Shown piece by piece: positions 55,864 to 64,000 of a stretch of 64,000 nt of DNA (positions are counted from its first letter, which is position 1; each line of letters begins with the position of its first letter). Source of the stretch: Cordylochernes scorpioides (taxonomy: Eukaryota; Arthropoda; Arachnida; Pseudoscorpiones; Chernetidae). The stretch lies in assembly GCA_030710605.1 (NCBI GenBank), contig CP092877.1, positions 1,094,230 through 1,158,229 on the forward strand, given 5' to 3'. A program made the translations under genes and the position numbers. A model generated the notes under the pieces. The model had not been told where the DNA came from and made no database searches. It worked only from the letters and a program-made list of their open reading frames with translations.

Positions 55864-56112
55864 CAAGCTAAACGATATTATTTGAAAAAGTGTCGGGTAA
55901 AAACCCAAAACTTCTCTCTTTGAAGATAGGCTTGGCAAGGTTTGCCGATCTAGTTGTTCTGGAGCGTTGTAACTGGGCCGTGAATACTTGCTGAATGGAG
56001 TAGAGCACAATGCCTAACTTCCCTGGAATGTTGAAAGAAGCACCTCCTTTCTTTCCACCAGCATTCAATTCACCCCATCCGAAGATCAGAAATCGTTCCC
56101 AAAGTAAAACGT
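55864..56112 (-). CDS. Possible terminal exon of a host gene
   Basis: On the minus strand a pyrimidine tract (CGTGTTTTTTTTTAAACAG) precedes an open frame. The frame reads ANVLLWERFLIFGWGELNAG, GKKGGASFNIPGKLG, SIQQVFTAQLQRSRTTRSAN, LAKPIFKERSFGF and ends SNNIV at TAG. This is one of the few frames in the window with normal protein composition and a plausible splice acceptor. I do not recognise the protein. A forgotten transposon piece is the alternative. Confidence 0.3.
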
Positions 56113-56475
56113 TTGCTGTAAATCTGTTTAAAAAAAAACACGAGAAAATAGGTGCTTAATTTATTTTCATTTTAATATCATTTATATTCAAAAAGAATAC
56201 CAATAAATTGGAAACGTCCAGTATTTCCTAGAAAATTTTCGGGAAAGACGCTTTCTGCCAATTTTCTGGCATGATTCAGGACCATTTGTACTGGATTTAC
56301 TAGGTAGAAGAGTAATCTCAGGAATAAGATTTGGCCTAGTAATCGCACTAAGTGAGGTGTTTCACATCACAATACCCGGTCTCATGCGGATCTGCTAAAG
56401 GACACCCTTAGAAAATTACGGTTTGAGGTGTTAGAGTATCCTTCCTACAACCATGACCTTACTCCTTCAGATTAT

Positions 56476-56746
56476 TAGATATAAAGGATTCTTCTCAGTA
56501 AGATATGTAGCGATTTAATAAATTGAAAGAAGACAAGTTTCTTTAATCATTTAACGACGCAAGCTTTCGGGCAAAAACCCCTCAACAGGCAAGCTAAAGC
56601 ATAAATACGACACTATAAACTCGTAGTGAACTCATAGTGTCGTATTTATGCTTTAGCTTGCCTGTTGAGGGGTTTTTGCCCGAAAGCTTGCGTCGTTAAA
56701 TGATTAAAGAAACTTGTCTTCTTTCTATTTATTAAATCGCTACATA
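56476..56746. mobile_element. PLE-derived palindromic insertion
   Basis: Two 114-bp arms (56503-56616 and 56634-56747) are separated by 17 bp and preceded by 27 extra bases. The 13-bp repeat TCCTTCAGATTAT (56463-56475 and 56747-56759) is the target duplication. The arms carry CTGTTGA ... GCCCGAAAGCTTGCGTC, a hammerhead-like PLE motif. No coding sequence remains. Confidence 0.82.
56662..56685 (+). ncRNA. Hammerhead-like core in PLE palindrome
   Basis: CTGTTGA (one change from CUGAUGA), GGGG-TTTTTG-CCC as stem II, then GAAAGCTTG. The mirrored core is on the minus strand at 56565-56588. Confidence 0.5.
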
Positions 56747-57040
56747 TCCTTCAGATTATACTTTATTTGAACTGCTGAAAATATATAATACTGTTTCTGT
56801 TTTAAAATGTAAATTGACGAAATTATTCCTAGCGAGGATATCGCGTTTTGTGTGTTGAAATAAAGAAATAAACAGTGTAAATAAATATAAATTTGGAATT
56901 TAGATTTTTCCAATGTCTACGTTGCGTTTTGTGCATTTTATTTGATGTTGTTTTACGTATTTTGCCTTTGTGTGTGTTTAGGTGCAAACAAGTTTTATAC
57001 CTGACATATATTTTTTTCTATAAAATAATCCCTTGCATAA

Positions 57041-57130
57041 ATATTGGGTAAAATCAATCATTCCTCCAGGGAAAAGTGTCTTTTTGAAAAGACACTTTTC
57101 CCTGGAGGAATGATTGATTTTACCCAATAT
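57041..57130. repeat. Perfect 90-bp hairpin
   Basis: Arms of 44 bp (ATATTGGGTAAAATCAATCA ... AAAGTGTCTTTT and its exact reverse complement) with only TG between. I found no mismatch. It could be a very young foldback or an inverted duplication. Confidence 0.9.
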
Positions 57131-57418
57131 ATTTTTTTGTGTTCAGAAAGAAAAAAAATATCTAGAGTAAAGACCAAAAGTTCAGACATTGTAACTTGAT
57201 GATATCGCTATCTGACCTAAGCCAACGAATTAAGTCTTGTTCCTTTTTGATCAGGCAATCTTTAGATACAAACTTCATCTAAATAAACTCTATGAAAGTA
57301 TCCACAGGTGTGTTCGATCATCCAAATTCTCTGAAGAATGGATTATTACCAACACTCTCTATTAAAATGCATCCATAAATGAGTATTATGATCATTAACG
57401 CACCATGTGTTATGAATA

Positions 57419-57740
57419 TTCGAAACTATTATAGACGCGTATGATTCTTTTTTTTTTTTAATTAAACAATTTCTACTGCCCTTACTGCAATGGAAAAATT
57501 AATGGGATGGCCCGGCTCATCAGTGGTGAACCCTCTCAGCGGTTTCCCTAGCATCAGTATCACTATAAAAGAATGATCGAAAAATGCAATACAAAAGCTG
57601 TATGGTAGATTAAACTGGCGAAACCGCTGGGAGGGTTCACCAATGATGAGCCAGGCCCTCCCATTAATTTTTCCATTGCAGTAGGGGCAGTAGAAATTGT
57701 TTATTTTTTAAAAATAAATACGCCTATTTATAAGTGTGGT
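57419..57740. mobile_element. Foldback-family element F3
   Basis: Left arm TTCGAAACTATTATAGACGC ... TTTCTACTGCCCTTACTGCA ... CTCATCAGTGG ... CGGTTTCC and right arm from CTGGCGAAACCGCTGGGAGG to TAGAAATTGTTTA. It has an internal ATCACTATAAAAGAATG. The arm core reads ATGATGA where F1 and F2 have CTGATGA. Confidence 0.8.
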
Positions 57741-58560
57741 ATACGTATTATCCAAATGTGATTAAGGTAGAATAGATTCTTTAATTTTACCAAAATTCAG
57801 TGAAAGTATCCAGAGGAGAGACAAAGCCAGGTACTGTACCATGGTAAAAACACACAAGAGACCCCTATTTAACTTCGAGCCTCGGTGGCTCCTCCAGGAA
57901 GTCATCAGGAAGTAGCGCTAACAGTTTCTTTAATGGCGCGGAGAGCTCTTTATTGGTCTGGGACTGGGCACATTCCCTACCTTTGTTTGTTCGCTCTTCT
58001 GGGCTGACAGGATGCTGCTGCAGGTATTCCGCTGACTGCTATAAGCATTTTTCTGGGAGAGAAGCCGCCACGTGTTTGATTGAATAACCTAATCATTATG
58101 TAAGAGAAGTTCCCATGAGACACCATAACTAATGAATAAATTTGGTGGTTCATCAGTAGTTTTTTCAGATAAAACCAAACCCTGTACAAAAGTAACCGCT
58201 CTTAGAGGTGGCTATTCCCTAGATCGGTCGGGCACGGAAGATTTCACGTGATTACACTGAAAGAATGACTCGACACATACCATCGCATGAAATCTGGCTC
58301 TTTACAGCTCAATATCTCGTAAATAATTCGAATCTAAATTTTCAATATCATAAATAAATTGAAAATACGTGCACTTTATTAAAACAATTTTAAAATTCAA
58401 TCTAGAACGTAGGAAATTTGGTTAAATAGGATTAATAGAAATTGATAATCTGAGAGGTAGGAAATTTTGCGTGAATTTATTTTTAAATAGGAACTAAAGC
58501 AATTATATCAGTATATACGCAAACATTGAATATTATGATGCATTAGCGCGCCATCTGTTA
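57741..58560. other. Unassigned sequence
   Basis: A GC-richer patch at 57860-58080 (CCTCGGTGGCTCCTCCAGGA) holds no recognised frame. The rest is AT-rich. Confidence 0.35.
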
Positions 58561-58566
58561 TGAAAA

Positions 58567-58759
58567 TTCGAAACTATTATAGACGCGTATGATTCTTTTA
58601 AAAATTAAACAATTTCTTCTGCCCTTACTGCAATGGAAAATTATTGGGAGGGTTCACCACTGATGAGCCAGGCCCTCCCATTAATTTTTCCATTGCAGTA
58701 AGGGCAGTAGAAATTGTTTATTTTTAAAAGAATCATATGCGTTTATAATGGTTTCGAAT
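58567..58759. mobile_element. Foldback-family element F4, compact
   Basis: TTCGAAACTATTATAGACGC ... TTCTGCCCTTACTGCAATGG, then GGGAGGGTTCACCACTGATG and the inverted arm to GTTTCGAA. It lacks the internal part and most of one inner arm, leaving a 193-bp hairpin. Confidence 0.82.
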
Positions 58760-59914
58760 AAACATTGAATATACTTGGACTTTCAAAAATATTAAGTATG
58801 AGATCTCAGCCTTCTATTTGCTAGAACAACCGTTTGTCATGTAGAGTAACCGAAGGTAAAACCCCAGAATAGGGCTTACATTTTAAATAGACAATATAGA
58901 AAATAACTCTTATGAGAAACTATCCAAAATTAGGGATTTTTCTCTTCATGGGGCTGGTTGGGTTAATAAGCCACTGATGTGTTTACAAAGATAGATCTCT
59001 GGCAGGTTCAACTGTGTTACATATTTAGATCTGAAGAAGTCTATATATCTCCGTGTCCCTCCCTAGTATCTCCAATGTCAGGGGCCAAAATATGGAAATC
59101 TTCAAAGTTCGTGACTTCCTGCCTCACGATCTATAACCGCCCAGACTAAACTTCCAGACGGTGATCTTCTTTTACAAAAGATACTTCTTTTATGTCTCGG
59201 CATCTCTTCTCTGCTACAAGTTTCACTCGGTCCGGTAAACGCCTAACTTGATAATACACAATATACACACGCTTATATATATGATCATTTCGAATCTTGG
59301 ACTTACGTTTACGGAGTATTGATGAGCACATGTGTGCTAGGTTAAGTAGAACCAATTTGTAGAGGATATCTGGTGACCACGTTTTTCCTCCCTGCCTTAC
59401 AATCTCCCACTTTCCTATTTAGATAATGGAGTGAGAATCTTTCGATATCCTTGATAGTGTACAACACCGTCCACTACATACTCTAAGCATGAGGCAATAC
59501 AATGTTGAAATTTCTCTGTGATTAAGGGGCTCAGAAATAGATAAAGAAAAAGGATTCCTCATAAAAAAAATCTATCTGTGACGACTCTAAAATGATGGTA
59601 TTCAACCAATAAGATCAACCAATATTATATTATTATTAAAATATTATACCTCACATGATTGTTTTTATTGTTCATAAAATCGGGTTGAAATTTGAACCAA
59701 AGTGAAACAGTTGGAGGAAACACTTTTGCCAGGGAGAAGTCACAAAATGAAACAATAAAGAAATGTTTGATGAGGAAGTGCGTGGTGTCATCTCCAGTCT
59801 GATAGGTTGACATGACAATGTAAGGCGACACCTTTCTTCTGTTGTTTGAAACGAGTTGGTTTAATTGAATTTTTTATAAGGCACCGTGCTAATCGCACTG
59901 TTTCACATAACACC
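58760..59914. other. Unassigned sequence
   Basis: No supported gene. The frames at 59146-59355 and 59625-59831 have no recognised motif. Confidence 0.4.
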
Positions 59915-60957
59915 TAGCCTATCACTCACTTTGAAAACTTTATTCTGTATCCTATACTATAGCATTCAGCCTATCTCTAGCTTGACAACTTTGTTCTGTA
60001 TCCTATACTATAGCATTCAGCCTATCTCTAGCTTGAAAACTTTGTTCCGTATTCTATACTATAGCATTCAGCCTATCTCTAGATTGAAAACTTTGTTCTG
60101 TATTCTACACTAGAGAATTCAGCCTATCTCTAGATTGAAAACTTTGTTTTGTATTCTACACAATGGAATTCAGTTTATCTCTAGATTGAAAACTTTGTTC
60201 TGTATTCTACACTAGAGAATTCAGCCTATCTCTAGCTTGAAAACTTTGTTCTGTATTCTACACTAGAGAATTCAGCCTATCTCTAGATTGAAAACTTTGT
60301 TTTGTATTCTACACAATGGAATTCAGTCTATCTCTAGATTGAAAACTTTGTTCTGTATTCTACACTAGAGAATTCAGCCTATCTCTAGATTGAAAACTTT
60401 GTTTTGTATTCTACACAATGGAATTCAGTCTATCTCTAGATTGAAAACTTTGTTCTGTATTCTACACTAGAGAATTCAGCCTATCTCTAGATTGAAAACT
60501 TTGTTCTGTATTCTACACTAGAGAATTCAGCCTATCACTCAGTTTGAAAACTTGGTTCTGTATCCTACACTAGAGAATTCAACCTATCTCTAGATTGAAA
60601 ACTTTGTTTTGTATTCCCACACAAGAGAATTCAGCCTATCTCTAGATTGAAAACTTTGTTTTGTATTCCCACACAAGAGAATTCAGCCTATTTCTAGATT
60701 GAAAACTTTGTTTTGTATTCCCACACAAGAGAATTCAGCCTATCTCTAGATTGAAAACTTTGTTTTGTATTCCCACACAAGAGAATTCAGCCTATTTCTA
60801 GATTGAAAACTTTGTTTTGTATTCCCACACAAGAGAATTCAGCCTATCTCTAGATTGAAAACTTTGTTTTGTATTCTACACTAGAGAATTCAGCCTATCT
60901 CTAGATTGAAAACTTTGTTTTGTATTCTACACAAAAGAATTCAGCCTATCTCTAGAT
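59915..60957. repeat. 52-bp minisatellite, about 20 units
   Basis: Unit: GAATTCAGCCTATCTCTAGA, TTGAAAACTTTGTTYTGTAT, TCTACACTAGA. Variants are ordered in blocks. The first units have CTATACTATAGCATTCAG, the middle ones alternate CACTAGAGAATTC with CACAATGGAATTC, and the last ones have a 53-bp CCCACACAAGAGAATTC form. Nearly every unit has a GAATTC, so EcoRI would give a ladder. Confidence 0.95.
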
Positions 60958-60964
60958 TTTAGAT

Positions 60965-62124
60965 TCGTTATGCACTCGAGCTTATGGAATTTGGAAATCA
61001 GATTTTCGACGATCCTCGCATATAATTCGGTGACTTATTATTGCATAAAAAGTGTTTGACAACGTCGATGAGTGCAAGCCAAGCATTTTTTCTCATCTTC
61101 TTTCAATGTTGCAATAAATTCTTCGTCATTTATTAGTTTACGAATTTGAGGTCCAATGAAAATACCTTCCGTTATCTTAGAACAACTAATCTTCGAAATT
61201 TAGTCATTAAATATTTTACAGCATCACTATTTTTCTTTAAACCCTTTACAAAATTTTTCTTCAGCCCTAATTTGATATGTAAAGGGAGAAGAAGCATTTT
61301 TAGTTTATGGAAAATTGGTTCATTTTCAACGTTTTGTTCACCTAAGCGAAGCATACTTATTTCAGGCCACATTTTTTGTATATAATGATTCTTTCTGTCT
61401 CTCTGCTGTCCCACTTGCATAAAAAGCAAGGATACTTTGTCTTACCTTTCTGCAAGCCCTGTAAAATTCCTATTGTTCCCTATTACGATAGTCAGAGATA
61501 TTGGTTTGTGGTAACAAAAGGTTCCTTGCTTTAATCTTGATCCAAGGATTTCTGCTGCTTCTTTTGATAGCCCTAGATCCCTAACTAGATCATTTAATGA
61601 TGCCTGATCAAAAAGATGTGGAATGCCACTTTCATTTGAAATAAATTCAGGTCTTCTAATTGATGATCTCTGCAAATGCTACGTGCTACCATCCTTTTTG
61701 ATATAGGATTCTTGAACCGTTTTAGGAATCGGTATGGGATTCTCGAGGTCGTGAGGAATAGATTGCCTAGCTGATGGTATACAGGATAAAATTAGTTTGC
61801 TTCTTTTTCCTATTAAGGCCTGTGATTTTGCAGACACAGAAATAACAATCGTCATGGTGATTTTTTTGGTTTTTCAAACCATTGGTACACCAAAGGGCAT
61901 ACTTTTGATTTCCCCCCGCCGATTTCCATTGCAAAGCCCTTGATAGCACGATCCGCACACACTATGGGGCACCACACTTGTCTTGATCACCTAAGGCCAC
62001 ACTCACAAAATATTCTTTATTGCATTCTTTCATCTTTGGGTGACGTTTCCTCTGTTTGGGAATTGTGAATTTTCCACAAATGTAGCAGAATATTTTCTGG
62101 ATTAGCTTTGCATTTACGCTGCAT
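60965..62124 (-). pseudogene. Element-derived multicopy protein, decayed and internally deleted
   Basis: From an ATG near 62124 the minus strand carries CYICGKFTIPKQRKRHPK, then EYFVSVALGDQDKCGAP in a shifted frame. Next come NQKYALWCTNGLKNQKNHHD and DCYFCVCKITGLNRK (61958-61770), then HLFDQASLNDLVRDLGLSKE and AAEILGSRL (61675-61442), and then MWPEISMLRLGEQNVENEPI and LLLPLHIKLGLKKNFVKGLK (61429-61172). I recognise the order as a large arthropod/cnidarian multicopy family of unclear transposon class. The segment normally found between the third and fourth blocks is missing here. Stops and frame changes separate the blocks. Confidence 0.7.
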
Positions 62125-63410
62125 TATTTATATTTAAAATATTATGAAAAATATGTATTGTTAAACATTTTATTGATATAAAATTGCAATGGTATGCATT
62201 CATCTAAATGATGATTAAATTTTATGCTTACAAGTCAATATCTTCAAATATTTTGATGACAGCGATGACATCAGCTTCTTTATAATTAAATATTTTCAAA
62301 TATTTTTAAAAATTGCGCTAATTTTGAAAAATGAAGGTTATATTCATGATCTACGCGTTGGAATTTACTAGAAACAACTTTCAAATATTGAGAAGGAAAA
62401 AGTGTGTGTACTTGTGTAATCATGGTCATTAGAACTAGGGATGAAAATATAAAACAAAGCTGATCAGTCTATTTTAAACAAGATACTGCTAGAGAATATA
62501 TAGAGATATATTGGAAGGAGGAAATGATAAATAAAAAGGCTCTTCGATATCACAACAAGTGGTCGATAGATACATTTTCTTAATCCAACTCTACGTGATA
62601 GATGTTTCTATCTCTTTATAAAATATCATTTTCCCCTAGATACCCCCATGTAATCATTATTATAGCAAAATCCCATAAAAGGCTGTCCATAAACCCAAAT
62701 ACTACTGGTCTTTCCTGGAAGTGGTCGTTTATTGGAGGCTGGGTTATCAGATTAAGATAGGGTCTCTTTTGTTTGGTAGGTATAAAAATATATTTCCTAA
62801 CAAATTGGCCTTGACCTTTTGATAGCAGAGCACATTTCTGGCTAATCCATAAGATTTTATACGAACCCATTCTCATGAATTAGAGAGACCTGTCCTTAAA
62901 ACTATTAACTTTACTAAAAGTTGTTGTAATTACAAAAGCTGCAGTAGTTTGCTTCCTCTACTTGGTAGGACGATCCAATAGAATGCGTGTAGTTTTTTGC
63001 GTTTCTTTTTGACAGAATATATTTACTTATTTTTATGCGATACATATATACTGCCTTGTACTTTGTAGACAATCTATGAAAAATTCTATACCAAAAATTT
63101 CAGAATGTTTGTGTTCCTCTCCCGTAAAGGCTTGGTGTCAAAACCACCAATAGTAAGTGGAATCATATTTGAAAATGTGGACTATTTGCAACCACTCATA
63201 TCGCTGATAGAGATCAGCAGAACCGCTGGCGTGTCCCGCAGTTGCGACAGCAATGTCAAGAAGATAGATGCATCAGACATTGCGGAATCTTGGGAAACCT
63301 GAAACATTACATTGCATGCCTTAAAAATAACACGAAAATACAAACAACAAAACTCTCTAACAAAACCCTATTTGAGCATAAAGGGCTACATTTGACATTT
63401 CCTGATACAT
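62125..63410. other. Unassigned sequence
   Basis: The frames at 62616-62876 (minus) and 63105-63302 (plus) are open but unrecognised. No repeat boundary was seen. Confidence 0.4.
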
Positions 63411-63415
63411 TGTGT

Positions 63416-63470
63416 ACAGTAGAACCTCCAAAAACAATGCATCCAATGATCGACCACTTTTTGTGAAATA
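63416..63470. mobile_element. pogo/Tigger-like terminal sequence
   Basis: TACAGTAGAACCTCCAAAAA then CAATGCATCCAATGATCGAC resembles the left terminus of Tigger-type elements (CAGTAGAACCTCC). The opposite end was not found before the window ends. Confidence 0.5.
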
Positions 63471-64000
63471 AAAGCTGATCTGACATAATTAAAGATCCAA
63501 TGAGAGAAAACACTTTTGAGACACAAAGTATATCCATGTTTGTTTATGCAACTTTTTTGAGAGATGTATTCTGCTGTATATAGGCGCGCTAATATACCTG
63601 CCCACCCCAAGTAACCGTTAGAAATGGATGGACCCCAGGTGTGGTACAGGTTCTGCCATGAAACAAAATTCTGGAAGTTCGCATTCACTTCAGAAGGATG
63701 TTTGATCAGGATTCCGTATCTCAAATTATCATTTCACACATGCTCTCCTGGCTGTAAATCTCCTTGGCAGAGATTTACTCTCGTCACCACGTACTATCTC
63801 CTCTCTTGTATATCTCTTCGCGCCATAAAGTCTCTGCCTGGAATCAATGACTCTTAAACTATCAATTCATAGTTCACCGCAGATATATGCTTCGTCTAAG
63901 TTTTAGCTCTCTAAAAGTACAAAAGGGTTTTAGAAAAACCATTTGGTCTCAATCCAGATAAGGAAAGCCTTATTTTTACCTCCCAGTGTGGAGTGCAACT
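63471..64000. other. Unassigned sequence to window end
   Basis: Several overlapping short frames on both strands, none with a recognised motif. Confidence 0.4.

Larger units (their letters stand above)
56250..56812 (+). pseudogene. mariner transposase fragment split by a PLE palindrome
   Basis: ADLLKDTLRKLRFEVLEYPS and YNHDLTPSDY (D3 region) end at 56475. After the insertion the repeated TCCTTCAGATTAT continues into TLFELLK. Joined across the duplicate it is an ordinary mariner C-terminal stretch. The upstream part (56250-56390) is decayed. Confidence 0.8.

Noticed and set aside
59915-60957. CRISPR-like array
   Set aside because: Units are adjacent with no unique spacers; it is a minisatellite in a eukaryotic genome.
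1-64000. tRNA or rRNA genes
   Set aside because: I looked for B-box-like GTTCGAATC with matching stems and for conserved rRNA stretches and found none convincing.

Overview
The window is AT-rich nuclear DNA of an invertebrate animal and is almost entirely made of transposable elements and their remains. No complete host gene was recognised. The mix of Ty3/gypsy, Penelope-like, several mariner families, RTE-like repeats and pogo/Tigger-type MITEs fits an arthropod. The gypsy Gag and the element-derived multicopy protein near 61-62 kb look chelicerate-like to me, but that is an impression and not a test.

Layout. At 0.15-7.78 kb there are three Penelope-like element (PLE) copies of two families. 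One of them is nested inside another with a 12-bp target duplication. Between them lie RTE-like repeat units, a large palindromic foldback element, a U2 snRNA-derived fragment and a MITE. A GC-rich LTR-like block follows at 7.78-8.33 kb and a mariner element at 9.55-10.90 kb. From 14.4 to 20.06 kb there is a nearly complete gypsy retrotransposon on the minus strand, with 237-bp LTRs and ATAT target duplications. It is broken by a pol frameshift and by a 379-bp insertion in the protease/RT junction. That insertion is a chimera of a PLE tail and an inverted copy of the adjacent protease.

From 20.6 to 34.1 kb there are a solo LTR and a miniature LTR element of a second family, decayed mariners including a maT-like one split by an LTR, LINE 3' ends and a duplicated RTE-like repeat with long G runs. 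From 35 to 42.5 kb there are GC-rich blocks, a 24-bp satellite with a 95-bp higher-order unit, a LINE fragment in that satellite and further mariner remains.

From 42.4 to 55.49 kb a 4.38-kb segment is present three times in tandem. The middle copy looks like a recombinant of the outer two, as unequal crossing-over predicts. Each unit holds a decayed mariner and a short exon-like reading frame. From 55.8 to 64 kb there are a possible terminal exon of a host gene, a mariner split by a PLE-derived palindrome, a perfect 90-bp hairpin, two more foldback elements, a 52-bp minisatellite of about 1 kb and a pseudogene of the element-derived protein family.

The coding units act only as element machinery: reverse transcriptase plus GIY-YIG endonuclease in PLEs, Gag-protease-RT-RNase H-integrase in gypsy, and DDD transposases in mariners. 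All are damaged. The most interesting signals are hammerhead-ribozyme-like cores, inverted duplications and chimeric insertions linked to the PLEs, and a separate foldback family with a permuted hammerhead-like core.
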